DNA of 64,000 bases, from assembly GCA_013288645.1 (NCBI GenBank), contig JABDBL010000007.1, positions 25,610 to 89,609 of the forward strand, read 5' to 3'. Made by a program: the position numbers and the translations under genes. Each line of letters begins with the position of its first letter. The first letter of the stretch is position 1. The DNA comes from Candidatus Melainabacteria bacterium (lineage in GTDB: Bacteria; Cyanobacteriota; Vampirovibrionia; Obscuribacterales; Obscuribacteraceae). Below, in pieces: positions 37,855-45,707 of the stretch. A model generated the notes under the pieces. It ran no database searches and was not told where the DNA came from. It saw nothing but the letters and a program-made list of their open reading frames with translations.

Positions 37855-39366
37855 TTAAAGCTTGTCTAGCAAGCCTTGCCGCCATCTGAGTATATGTGAA
37901 GGGGCGTCAATTACTTTAATTTTTTCACTCATACCAATGCCTGGTAACCAGATTACTTCTTCCTGGTCCGCTAAAAGTACTTGAGGATAAAAAGGATGGT
38001 TGCCGTTTTTATGAGTGTGTAAATACTTTTTTAGCTTAACCAATTGAGACATACCTAAAGGCTGAATCCTATCGCCTGCTTGGCGTTGCCGAACTACAAG
38101 GGGAGGTTTAATCCTAGATAAATCGGTAAATATTGTTTGTCCGTCTGATCCGATTTGTAAAGGATTTTTGACAGCTGAAATGCGGCAAGAGCTCTTTTGA
38201 TAAGTTTCTACAAGCAGTTCTGAATTAATCTCCGGCAAAAAGTTTATACCTGGAATATTGACCGATAAAGGTTCAAATTGTTTATCGTTGGCTGATTCGT
38301 TTAATTTTTGCCATAAAAATTTGTCAGCCACTCGTTTGATACGCCAGAGCTTGTTCAGATTAAGATAAAGAGGTTGAGCAGCGACTGAAAGCTCTGCAAT
38401 TGCTAAAGAAATAATCTCATCTATACGCTTAAAAGAGACTTCAATTGATCGATTTTTCAATCCATGGGCCAAAATTCGTCTTTGTAAGGCCAGGGGATGC
38501 TGTCGAAAGGCGGTCGCTGACCAAGTATTTGCCGCAACAGATTGAAATTGCTCAAACAATTGATAAGCAATTTGGTCCATATAAGTGTCTTCCGCTTGAG
38601 CAATTTCTGTTAAAGAGTCCAGATGCATTGATAAATCTGGGAAACGCTCAACAATGGCTGGCACAATTTTATGGCGGATGTAATTGCGGCTATATATTTC
38701 ATTCGAATTCGATGAATCATGACAGAATGCAAAGCCTTCTGATTCGAGGAATTTTTGACATTGAGCTTTATTCAGTTTGAGCAAGGGGCGCAAAAGCTTG
38801 AGATTATCGTCTAGTATTCGACAATATTCTATGCCTCTTAGTCCAGATAAGGCCGTACCACGGAAAAGACGAAAAAGGACGGTCTCTATTTGGTCGTCAA
38901 GAGTGTGGGCGGTAAGCAAAAAGGAAATTTTTCTATCATGGGCAAATTTTGTCAAAAAGGTATATCTCAGTTGTCTGAGAGTGTCCTCGTTAACATGATT
39001 CTGCTTAGTTTTTGTCAGATCCATTGCCGATAATTTGATAATTTTGCATTCCACTTTTAACTGCTCACATATATATCTACAGAACTGCGCATCCTTGTCT
39101 GATTCTTCGGCGCGCAGACCATGATTTATATGACAAGCTATTGGTTGGAAGCCGAAGGCAGGTGCAAGCTTGCTAAGTGCTAAGAGCAAAGCTGTAGAGT
39201 CGCCGCCTCCTGACAAAGCTAACAAGATGGCTGTGTTATTGGCCGGACCTTTAAATGCTTTAAATTGCCGCTGAGGTACATTTTTATTGGCGATTAAACT
39301 AGCAGTCGCCGCTAGGCAATCTAGCAATTCTTTGCTGAGCTCTTTGGAAGAAGAATGTTTTTTCAT
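37855..39366 (-). CDS. tilS: tRNA(Ile)-lysidine synthase
   Basis: The 503-residue protein has the PP-loop LALSGGGDSTALLLALSK, CHINHGLRAEESDKDAQFC, the family stretch LTAHTLDDQIETVLFRLFRGTALSGLRGI and HDSSNSNEIYSRNYIRHKIVP. The C-terminal TilS domain is present (RQRQAGDRIQPLGM, WLPGIGMSEKIKV). It converts C34 of the CAU-anticodon tRNA-Ile to lysidine so that AUA codons are read as Ile. It is upstream of ftsH on the minus strand. A CAU tRNA gene that could be its substrate lies at 45489-45562. Confidence 0.95.
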   Translation of the reverse strand: MKKHSSSKELSKELLDCLAATASLIANKNVPQRQFKAFKGPANNTAILLALSGGGDSTALLLALSKLAPAFGFQPIACHINHGLRAEESDKDAQFCRYICEQLKVECKIIKLSAMDLTKTKQNHVNEDTLRQLRYTFLTKFAHDRKISFLLTAHTLDDQIETVLFRLFRGTALSGLRGIEYCRILDDNLKLLRPLLKLNKAQCQKFLESEGFAFCHDSSNSNEIYSRNYIRHKIVPAIVERFPDLSMHLDSLTEIAQAEDTYMDQIAYQLFEQFQSVAANTWSATAFRQHPLALQRRILAHGLKNRSIEVSFKRIDEIISLAIAELSVAAQPLYLNLNKLWRIKRVADKFLWQKLNESANDKQFEPLSVNIPGINFLPEINSELLVETYQKSSCRISAVKNPLQIGSDGQTIFTDLSRIKPPLVVRQRQAGDRIQPLGMSQLVKLKKYLHTHKNGNHPFYPQVLLADQEEVIWLPGIGMSEKIKVIDAPSHILRWRQGLLDKL

Positions 39367-39422
39367 AGATTTGATTATAAGCTAAGCTATTCATAGGCTT
39401 TAAAATATACAAGCAGTTGAAG

Positions 39423-40148
39423 ATGCCATTAGTTAAAGTTGCAATTAAGTTGAGTAAGTTTTCGTTTTGTTTGATCTTGTGTTTTGCTCTGCCTATGATT
39501 GATGGTTTTGTGTATGCACAAGGCAAAGCCGATAGTTCTGCCGAGAATATAAGTTCGGGCAATGTGAAATTAACGGGTAAGATTGAGCAGGCAGATGGTC
39601 TAAGTATTGATAAGGGGACAGATTTTGGCTCTGACAATGGGATTGAGGGAATAAAAAGCAAGCCCGGTTATCTAAAAGGTAGTGCCCAAATGGGAGAACT
39701 TGATGCGGCCAGTGAAGATCCTGATGCTGATGACAAAGAACTTATGATTGCCTGGGATCGTTGGCGTAACCGTTTTTTACAAGCCGTATTAGCAAGTACT
39801 TCTGAAAGTTTGAATAGCGATCAAGCGCGTAGTTTTCAAATTAATCCAGAGACTCATGTAATGGAAGCAAAATACCCGGTTGGTACAGTTGCATGGTTTG
39901 TTTGTGAAGTAACTAGAGATAGAGAAATTAAGCGTTTGCGTATTTTGAATTCTTCTAGTTTTGCTGAGTATGACCAAACTGTTTTAGAGGCGGTGCAGGC
40001 GTTGCAGGGATCCAGTTTGCTAAGATTTCCTGCCGGTTCCCGCAGAAAAGCCGTTCTACAAGGTGGTGCAGTAGAAAGAGCTATGCAAGCGCAGAATCAA
40101 TATTTCCGTTTTGGCGATGTTGAACGATATCGAGTACCCAGCTATTAA
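39423..40148 (+). CDS. Exported protein with TonB C-terminal-like domain
   Basis: About 241 residues from the ATG at 39423 (a TTG two codons earlier is possible). A signal peptide (FSFCLILCFALPMIDGFVYA) is followed by an acidic low-complexity linker of about 80 residues. The C-terminal domain contains VAWFVCEVTRDREIKRLRIL and EYDQTVLEAVQALQGSSLLRFP, the pattern of TonB/TonB-like C-terminal folds (VxxDG.V...V..SSG...D..v..Avr). TonB proteins link inner-membrane energy to outer-membrane receptors, but here there is a cleavable-type signal and no proline stretch, so the role is uncertain. The SanA-like gene follows within 5 bp. Confidence 0.6.
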   Translation: MPLVKVAIKLSKFSFCLILCFALPMIDGFVYAQGKADSSAENISSGNVKLTGKIEQADGLSIDKGTDFGSDNGIEGIKSKPGYLKGSAQMGELDAASEDPDADDKELMIAWDRWRNRFLQAVLASTSESLNSDQARSFQINPETHVMEAKYPVGTVAWFVCEVTRDREIKRLRILNSSSFAEYDQTVLEAVQALQGSSLLRFPAGSRRKAVLQGGAVERAMQAQNQYFRFGDVERYRVPSY

Positions 40149-40152
40149 AAGT

Positions 40153-40785
40153 ATGAAAAAATTTCCAAGAGTTATAGGCTTAGTAATTAGCGCTCTATTA
40201 TTTATTGTGGCTGCCCTGCTGTATTTTACTGTTCGTAATCAGTCCTGTCTTATTTATGGCAATATCAATGATGTACCTTGTATGCCTGTAGCCATAGTTT
40301 TTGGAGCTGGCATCGGTACGCCAATTCTAGCTGACAGAGTGGCAACAGCAGTTTCATTGTATAAAAATGGAAAAATCGGCAAGATACTGATGACAGGCGA
40401 TAATGGTCATTTAGATTATGATGAACCGAACGCTATGAAATTTATGGCAGTAGCTGCTGGGGTACCAAAAAAAGATATTGTCTGTGATTATGCTGGTTTT
40501 CGCACTTATGATAGCTTGTATAGAGCACGTGATATTTTTGATGTACAGAAAGCAATTTTAGTGACGCAGAGATTTCATTTACCACGGGCCATTTTTATAG
40601 CCAAACATTTAGGTATTACGGTAATAGGAATTGATGCGTCGTTGCGTTCTTATGGGCTTGAGCAATGCTGGTACGAATTGCGCGAAATTTTGGCTTCTGA
40701 ATATGCCTGGCTAGATGTAATCACACAACGCAAACCGAAATTCCTAGGCAAGAAAGAATCACTTTTTGCGGATTGTCCAAATTAA
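40153..40785 (+). CDS. SanA/YdcF-like DUF218 membrane protein
   Basis: About 210 residues from the ATG at 40153 (MKKFPRVIGLVISALLF); a longer frame overlaps the previous gene and is less likely. One N-terminal transmembrane helix precedes the DUF218 domain. Its motifs are VAIVFGAGIGTPILADRVATAV, KILMTGDNG, DEPNAM, the SanA hallmark DYAGFRTYDSLYRA and LVTQRFHLPRAIFIA. SanA-type proteins act at the envelope barrier; their biochemical activity is unresolved. It starts 4 bp after the TonB-like gene, so the two are probably co-transcribed. A 33-bp piece of this gene (40474-40506) recurs in a different gene at 42882-42914. Confidence 0.8.
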   Translation: MKKFPRVIGLVISALLFIVAALLYFTVRNQSCLIYGNINDVPCMPVAIVFGAGIGTPILADRVATAVSLYKNGKIGKILMTGDNGHLDYDEPNAMKFMAVAAGVPKKDIVCDYAGFRTYDSLYRARDIFDVQKAILVTQRFHLPRAIFIAKHLGITVIGIDASLRSYGLEQCWYELREILASEYAWLDVITQRKPKFLGKKESLFADCPN

Positions 40786-40858
40786 TAGAATTTTTTATCC
40801 GCATCTAAAACACTATGATTATAAATTCTGACCATAAGCTCCATTTTTATTGGCATAA

Positions 40859-40874
40859 AAGCATAAATATGCTT
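40859..40874. promoter_or_regulatory. Inverted repeat upstream of vapB, probable autoregulatory operator
   Basis: AAGCATA-AA-TATGCTT is a 7-bp inverted repeat with a 2-bp centre, 10 bp before the vapB start. GCATAAA also occurs at 40853 and its complement TTTATGC at the start codon. Toxin-antitoxin operons are usually repressed by antitoxin binding to such palindromes. Confidence 0.45.
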
Positions 40875-40884
40875 AACTGTATTT

Positions 40885-41142
40885 ATGCGTATCACTGCTG
40901 ATCTATCCGATGAATTGTTCCGTCGAGCAAAGGCGGCAGCAGCTCTACGTGGCCGAAAATTCAAAGATCTAATCGAGGAAGGACTGCTTCTTGTTCTAGA
41001 ATCTCCGGACGTGCTGTATAAGAAATCACGTGCTGAGAGGAGTTTATTCGATTTGATGAAGGGCGCTTGTGGTGTTGTAAGTTCTGGAGTCAACGATTTG
41101 GCTAGTAATCCGAAACACATGAAATCATTTGGCCGTGATTAA
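40885..41142 (+). CDS. VapB-like antitoxin
   Basis: The 85-residue protein starts MRITADLSDELFRRAKAAAA, a ribbon-helix-helix-type DNA-binding N-terminus, with RGRKFKDLIEEGL completing the fold. The C-terminal part (SLFDLMKGACGVVSSGVNDLASNPKHMKSFGRD) is the toxin-binding tail; endings like SNPKHLEGFGR are common in VapB partners of PIN toxins. It overlaps the toxin frame by about 14 bp. The inverted repeat just upstream is its likely operator. Confidence 0.75.
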   Translation: MRITADLSDELFRRAKAAAALRGRKFKDLIEEGLLLVLESPDVLYKKSRAERSLFDLMKGACGVVSSGVNDLASNPKHMKSFGRD

Positions 41143-41503
41143 ACAGGCAACAATCGATACTGGGCCGCTGGTTGCATCTCTGGATGACGATGAAAAGTTT
41201 CACAGATGGGCAGTTGAGCAAATTGAGAATCTTGCAGCGCCTCTTCTGGTTTGCGAAGCTGTATTCACAGAAACAATGTTTTTGTTGAAACGCTTACCAG
41301 CTGCACAGGTAGCAGTAATCAAACTTTTAGAGAATGGTGCGCTGAAGATCAAATTTAGCCTTGCCGAAAATGCTACGGCAGTAAAAACGCTTCTAAGTAA
41401 GCATAGTGATAGCGGCATATCTCTTGCCGATCAGTACAACCTCCGGCATGTAGCTAGGTTAAGCGGCTTTGCCTGTCTTTTTTACTGCGGTTGCGTCTTT
41501 TAA
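41129..41503 (+). pseudogene. VapC-like PIN-domain toxin, C-terminus lost
   Basis: The frame (TTG 41129 or GTG 41135) begins like a PIN nuclease: ATIDTGPLVASLDDDEKFHRWAVEQ (first Asp), CEAVFTETMFLL (Glu), LENGALKI and ISLADQYNLRHVARL (third acidic residue). PIN toxins then have a strand and a fourth acidic residue in a T-x-D-x-DF motif. Here this is replaced by SGFACLFYCGCVF, encoded by DNA that overlaps the end of the convergent antitoxin gene (stop at 41459). The intact part ends near 41455. About 15-25 residues, including the last metal ligand, are missing, so the nuclease is probably inactive. Confidence 0.65.
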
Positions 41504-41734
41504 AATCGAAAGAGCTTGTTGATAAACAACAAGCTTAATCATGGTTTGATAAGGCACGCCCATTATATTTGCTGCACGTTTTACAGTTTCTAATTGATCT
41601 TTACCCCAACGAAAAGTTACACGTGCTGCTTCAATTTCAGCATCAGATTCAGCAGTCATTCTTTCGACTTTTTTTACTAATTTGGCGGGCATTTTAAACT
41701 TACCGAGATCTGTATAATTGCGGCGCTTTTTCAT
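41459..41734 (-). CDS. CopG/BrnA-like antitoxin
   Basis: The 91-residue protein is basic at both ends. Its middle reads VTFRWGKDQLETVKRAANIMGVPYQTMIKLVVYQQAL, which matches the ribbon-helix-helix pattern of CopG/BrnA antitoxins (a beta strand, then ...A-x-x-x-GVPYQT-LI). It is the second gene of a minus-strand pair, 12 bp after the putative toxin gene, the order seen in brnTA. Its 3' end collides with the truncated vapC. Confidence 0.65.
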   Translation of the reverse strand: MKKRRNYTDLGKFKMPAKLVKKVERMTAESDAEIEAARVTFRWGKDQLETVKRAANIMGVPYQTMIKLVVYQQALSILKDATAVKKTGKAA

Positions 41735-41746
41735 TTTGATAGTCCT

Positions 41747-42010
41747 CTAAGCAATTCTAAAACAAGAAACAAGCATGATTACTTTTTGTTTTTTATTGAT
41801 CCAAAACCAATGGATTCCGTGAGTTTCTGAATAATTTTCATAGCGCTGAAATTGTTCGTTCCATTCTGGTTCTGTCATAAAGAAGACATCTAGAGCATCA
41901 TCGATAGTGGTGAGATGTCTTGCATAGATGTGGAGTAAATCCGGGAAATCCTCTTCATACTTAAATACGAATTTTATGCCATTTTCAAATACGTGTTTAA
42001 ATCTAGGCAC
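41747..42010 (-). CDS. Putative toxin partner of the CopG/BrnA-like antitoxin
   Basis: The 87-residue protein has a strand-helix-strand layout. ARHLTTIDDALDVFF is a helix; HWFWINKKQKVIMLVSCFRIA is a pair of terminal strands. This recalls the BrnT/RelE-like small RNase topology, where the middle reads KHGVSFEEA and the end -LVVVHTxRxxRIRIISA. Sequence identity to BrnT is too low to assign it. The call rests mainly on size, toxin-first gene order and the neighbouring antitoxin. Confidence 0.45.
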   Translation of the reverse strand: MPRFKHVFENGIKFVFKYEEDFPDLLHIYARHLTTIDDALDVFFMTEPEWNEQFQRYENYSETHGIHWFWINKKQKVIMLVSCFRIA

Positions 42011-42113
42011 TATCTACGTCTCAAGTTAAAGTAACCAATACATTATATCTTATGAGGTGGCATATGTCCATACTAATGCCAAGTGGCACCTAATATTATG
42101 TCATCTATTTTTT

Positions 42114-42209
42114 ATGACTTTGCGCTACGGTTTTAAAACTTGGTTGAAAGATGTTTTGTCTGGTTTACGTTTAGGCAAAGCCATGGAAATTAAAACCTTA
42201 TGTGAATAA
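42114..42209 (+). pseudogene. Possible remnant of an ImmA/IrrE-family gene
   Basis: A short frame from ATG 42114 reads MTLRYGFKTWLKDVLSGLRL and stops after 31 codons. The opening resembles the (M)xLRxGFKxW... N-terminus of many ImmA/IrrE metallopeptidases that accompany toxin-antitoxin or phage repressor genes. Nothing further downstream matches the HExxH domain. It lies in a 270-bp gap between two minus-strand genes. The resemblance is short and may be chance. Confidence 0.2.
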
Positions 42210-42280
42210 TCCAAGTGTAGGTAGTTGAATGTTTTAACAGGGGACTAGCAAAAAAATTTAGGTGGGGGTGGAGAGAAGTG

Positions 42281-42622
42281 CTAATTTTCCTTATGGTTTA
42301 GAAGTTCATTGCAAATATCAACACACTCGTTACAGATAGAGACTCCAGTACCGGCTATCAACTTTTCTACGTTAGTATTCGGTTTTTTACAAAACGAACA
42401 GTTTAGTTCAGCCAGCTGTGTCCCGATGTCTATGTTTTCATGCTTAACAATATTGTTTTTGTTAGTAAGTGGAGTTTCACCACTAATATTCACGACCAGA
42501 AGTTTATTGCAGAGTTCAACGCACTTGTCACAGATGTAAACTCCAGGTCCGCAGACCAATTTCTTAACATCGGTTTGTGGCTTGCCACAATATGAACATT
42601 TGAGAAGATTGGTTGTCGCCAT
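42281..42622 (-). CDS. Stand-alone protein of two tandem ClpX-type zinc fingers
   Basis: From the ATG at 42622 the product is 113 residues (the open frame extends further, without family support). It consists of two ClpX zinc-binding domains. The first is [19 protein letters not shown] followed by [15 protein letters not shown]; the second is [19 protein letters not shown] followed by [15 protein letters not shown]. Each has the Cys-x2-Cys ... Cys-x2-Cys ligands. In ClpX this domain dimerises and binds adaptors and substrates; here there is no AAA+ ATPase domain. The two copies are about 55% alike, so the duplication is not recent. It could be an adaptor or competitor for ClpXP. Neighbours give no clue. 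Confidence 0.85.
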   Translation of the reverse strand: MATTNLLKCSYCGKPQTDVKKLVCGPGVYICDKCVELCNKLLVVNISGETPLTNKNNIVKHENIDIGTQLAELNCSFCKKPNTNVEKLIAGTGVSICNECVDICNELLNHKEN

Positions 42623-42728
42623 ATGCTTTTTGTAAGTCTGTTTGGAATGCTGGATTCTCAATATAATATTTACCCCAAACAACCGAATTAACAACAACTG
42701 TTCCAAGAAAGTATTTGGATTGCACCAT

Positions 42729-43694
42729 TCAGTTGTTCGTTTCTAAATGCTTTTGCATGAGTAGGTCGAATACCCTCTGCCGTACTTTCTCGATATCCAT
42801 CTCTTCGACGGGCATATCGCGCACATCCTTTTTCACCAATCGCGTGATGGCGTTAATTGCCAGGTAGACACATCGGTCCTTAGTGCGAAAACCGGCATAA
42901 TCACAGACAATATCCTTCGGGTTGCCACCAAGGATATGCTGTAGTGTTGGGAGGGCCGTTGCATCGCCAATGATGCCGATCATAGAGATGTATTCCTCGC
43001 GCACCCACCAGTAAAACTCTCGGTCCTTGAACTTACTCCAGTCACGCACGAATTTCGCGCTTGCCCAAGTCCGTTCTTCCGGTGTTAGCAAATGCTCCTT
43101 GAAATTGAGCCGCCTGACCGCGCCTTGGGCGAGGCGCACAGCGGCTCTCGGCTTAGCATAGTCGACTTCATTCCCACTGTTCTCGTAACCGGCCCAATCG
43201 AGATCGATGAGCGTCTTTTTGTTTTTTGTAAGGTAAGCTTGAACCCAAAAGTCATTCGAGGAAAACCTGATGCTGATTGGTCCCTTCCTTTCGACCGGTT
43301 TCAGGCGTGCCGTCTCCACAATAGCAAGATCGCGCAGCAATGCGGAATAGGCATCAGCTCCCATTTCGGCGTGCTTGACGACAACTTGCGCGGTGTCTGG
43401 GGGCCATTTCGAGCTGTATGGCTTCATTTCCTCTTGAATCTGCAAAGAAAGAACATCCACCACGTCTGTTCTAGGTCGAAACCACATCCAGTTGAGCATA
43501 CCCGCATGTCCGTAACCATCACCTATCTCTAACTCTGCACCCTCAGGATAGTTGGTTGCCGCCCCCAGGGTAACTGTGTAGGTGTCATCCTTTAACAGCT
43601 TCTTGATCTGGCCATTGGCAGCTTTGGCATCAACCAACGAACAAGCGATGATCAACGCTGTGCACACGATTAGCGCTCGCACGAGATTGCCCAT
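42729..43694 (-). CDS. Exported protein of unknown function, HEAT-like C-terminus, atypical base composition
   Basis: From the ATG at 43694 ([19 protein letters not shown]) there is a clean signal peptide and about 321 residues; the frame is open to 43775. The N-terminal 200 residues show no family I know. The C-terminal part ([23 protein letters not shown] ... [13 protein letters not shown]) looks like HEAT-type helical repeats. The gene is visibly richer in G+C (roughly half) than its neighbours, which suggests transfer. Inside it, the codons for [12 protein letters not shown] match, over 33 bp, the SanA-like gene 2.4 kb away, where that motif belongs to the family. Confidence 0.65.
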   Translation of the reverse strand: MGNLVRALIVCTALIIACSLVDAKAANGQIKKLLKDDTYTVTLGAATNYPEGAELEIGDGYGHAGMLNWMWFRPRTDVVDVLSLQIQEEMKPYSSKWPPDTAQVVVKHAEMGADAYSALLRDLAIVETARLKPVERKGPISIRFSSNDFWVQAYLTKNKKTLIDLDWAGYENSGNEVDYAKPRAAVRLAQGAVRRLNFKEHLLTPEERTWASAKFVRDWSKFKDREFYWWVREEYISMIGIIGDATALPTLQHILGGNPKDIVCDYAGFRTKDRCVYLAINAITRLVKKDVRDMPVEEMDIEKVRQRVFDLLMQKHLETNN

Positions 43695-43871
43695 ATGCAA
43701 AGATAAGCCAAAGAGTCCTTTAAGGAGCTGCAAAGTTTTTTCCTCTAAACCAAGATAACCAAGATCATACCTCATAAAACTGGCTAGCCGGATACCATGG
43801 GGGGAGTCTAACTAATTTTGCTGTTTAGCAAGTGGGTCAGTAGGGCAAGATATTCCAGAGGTGTGAAAAGT

Positions 43872-45311
43872 ATGGATGTCCACATCGATAGGGACCAAAA
43901 TGAGGCAACGGAAGATCAGAATCAGGATAAAAAATCCGATTCCTGGATAGAAAATGAATTAGGAGCCCAGTGTGCCCAGTTCAAAGGGGAACAAACAAAT
44001 CGAGAACAAACCGGACAAACCAAAAAAGGCGACGGCAAAGAACCCTCAGACATAGACACTAAAACAGAAGAGTTCATTAAGCTTTTAATGGAGCAAAACC
44101 CAGATCGCTCTGAGTCCGTCCTCAGTCAGATGGCGGCTGAGGGTAATGAGCGCTCTCCTACTCTGATCCGTTTAGCCAAAGAATTTGAGAAACGGTGGAC
44201 TAGCGAACAGCCGAAACCAGTTAACGAACAAAGCGTTAGCCAATTTTTACTTGGTGACACCCTGCAAAAAATCTCGAATCAGTTTGAGTCCTTAAGCTGG
44301 CCTGAGGAAACGAAAGATGCCTCAGTCATATACGCTGAATGGTTGAGGGCACAAAACGATGCCAATAATAACCCGAAATCAAGAATAAGAGCAGCCGAAT
44401 TGCGCGAAAAACTGAATGTTATAAACACAAAACGTGAGAAATTCCTCAACGAACATATAAAGCCAATATTGGAAGATGCAGGTGTAAAGTTACCGGACTT
44501 CCAATTTAAGATTGTCCAATCATTGGAAAATCGAGCGGCCGACAGTGAATACGAAATGGCCAATGGTACTATAAGCATTTTAGAAGTCAGCGCCCTCAGA
44601 CAAGGCACTCATCCCACTGCAATCTTATGTGCTTCGACCATGCACGAATTAGCTCATCATGATCAAAATGCATTGATTATTAGAGAACTGGCCGATGAGT
44701 TACAAATAAATAAAGATCGTCTGAGGCTAAACTATTACGAAAGTATAGGCCATAATTTAGACGAAAAGCTTTTAAAAGGCGTTCTTCAGTGGCGTGATCA
44801 AGTTTTAAGTAATAAGCCTCTGACAGAGGGTGAACATAAGAGAGCTATAGCTTTTATCGAATCATTTCATGATTTTTTTAAGCCTCCTGTAGAGACCTCT
44901 CTTATGATGCGCCAAAGAGAGCAATTGAAGTCGTATATATCCGCATTTGATTCTGATCGTCCTATTAATGACCTTTTAGAAGTGAAAAATCCTCATCAGC
45001 GCGAACGCAAATTAGAATATCTACTTGATAAAATACCTGAAGAAATCGCACAAGATCTTAAAATTCTTGAGCAAGCAGAGCAAGCAGAGCAAGCAGAGCA
45101 AGCAGAGCAAGCAAAAAAGGATATGTCTTCTAGAGTCAAAAAACTTGATAAAGAACTGCGCGACAAATTAAAACCGGAGCTCGATTCTAAAGCAGCCGTA
45201 TTAGGTGCCGAACTAATGGCTAAGTACCTTGCCCGCGCTCATGAAAGAGAAGCACATCCTGTGGGACATCGGACATATTTCTTCGCAAAATTACATGAAA
45301 GAAGGCGATAA
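43872..45311 (+). CDS. Unknown protein with HExxH metallopeptidase-like motif and an EQA repeat
   Basis: About 479 residues from ATG 43872, which has AGAGGTG a few bases upstream; the frame is open to 43818. It is highly charged, with no signal peptide or membrane segment. The N-terminal 80 residues are Gln/Lys/Asp-rich and probably disordered. Near residue 258 is MHELAHHDQ, a zinc-peptidase-type HELAH motif preceded by a hydrophobic helix. A later EREAHPVGHR near the C-terminus might supply a further ligand. Between them lies a (EQA)5 tract encoded by five exact 9-bp repeats. No family recognised; peptidase activity is a guess from the motif. Confidence 0.65.
   Translation: MDVHIDRDQNEATEDQNQDKKSDSWIENELGAQCAQFKGEQTNREQTGQTKKGDGKEPSDIDTKTEEFIKLLMEQNPDRSESVLSQMAAEGNERSPTLIRLAKEFEKRWTSEQPKPVNEQSVSQFLLGDTLQKISNQFESLSWPEETKDASVIYAEWLRAQNDANNNPKSRIRAAELREKLNVINTKREKFLNEHIKPILEDAGVKLPDFQFKIVQSLENRAADSEYEMANGTISILEVSALRQGTHPTAILCASTMHELAHHDQNALIIRELADELQINKDRLRLNYYESIGHNLDEKLLKGVLQWRDQVLSNKPLTEGEHKRAIAFIESFHDFFKPPVETSLMMRQREQLKSYISAFDSDRPINDLLEVKNPHQRERKLEYLLDKIPEEIAQDLKILEQAEQAEQAEQAEQAKKDMSSRVKKLDKELRDKLKPELDSKAAVLGAELMAKYLARAHEREAHPVGHRTYFFAKLHERRR
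45069..45113 (+). repeat. Five perfect 9-bp repeats (GAGCAAGCA) encoding Glu-Gln-Ala
   Basis: The in-frame microsatellite sits within the HExxH protein gene. A 9-bp unit keeps the frame, so copy-number changes would alter the length of the helical (EQA)n linker without disrupting the protein. The five copies are identical, which indicates recent expansion. Confidence 0.9.
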
Positions 45312-45423
45312 TATTACTGAATTCGCTGTCACCAGGTCTATAACCACAGAATCTAGTGCTGCTGTTTGTTACTCACTTATTGCTAACTTTGAAGAGTGGT
45401 TTTGTCTTTAATAAAAGGCAAAA

Positions 45424-45475
45424 GTGTAACCTATGTCTTCGGAACGATCTGTAAGCTATGTCTTAAGGCCGGACA
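45424..45475. mobile_element. Insertion-sequence-like terminal debris
   Basis: Two tandem near-copies occur: GTAACCTATGTCTTCGGAAC and GTAAGCTATGTCTTAAGG, followed by CCGGAC. Repeats of the type GT(A/C)ACC(T/C)ATGTCT(C/T)CGG are familiar from the ends of IS481-like insertion sequences. No transposase frame is adjacent. The debris lies between the HExxH gene and a tRNA gene, a usual landing site for mobile DNA. The assignment to a specific IS family is from memory. Confidence 0.4.
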
Positions 45476-45488
45476 CAATTTAAAGATC

Positions 45489-45562
45489 TGGCACAGGGGG
45501 GACTCGAACCCCCGACCCCGCGGTTATGAGTCGCGTGCTCTAACCACCTGAGCTACCGTGCC
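45489..45562 (-). tRNA. tRNA with CAU anticodon (elongator Met or lysidine-modified Ile)
   Basis: The minus strand folds as a 74-nt cloverleaf. The acceptor stem GGCACGG pairs with CTGTGCC (one G-U), the D arm is GCTCAGGTGGTTAGAGC, the anticodon loop is CTCATAA and the T arm is GGGGG-TTCGAGT-CCCCC; the discriminator is A. CCA is not encoded. The base of the anticodon loop would be an A31-C39 mismatch, which is unusual. CAU can be initiator, elongator Met or Ile2; the D arm and acceptor rule out an initiator. Choosing between Met and Ile2 (the TilS substrate) needs genome-wide comparison. Confidence 0.9.
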
Positions 45563-45707
45563 GTAAGGCAAATTATCCGTAGTCTTGGCCTTGGCTGTCA
45601 ACAATATCATTAATAAATCGATCGAGATCTTCTCTCTTGACTTGTTCTTAGTAGAAGAAGTAAAGCTAATAGGTTATTTTAGATAGGGGAGATAAGGACA
45701 TTTTTGA

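Noticed and set aside
37584..37889. 101-codon plus-strand frame between ftsH and tilS
   Set aside because: TTG start, no ribosome site, overlaps the tilS 3' end, and composition is like non-coding AT-rich DNA.
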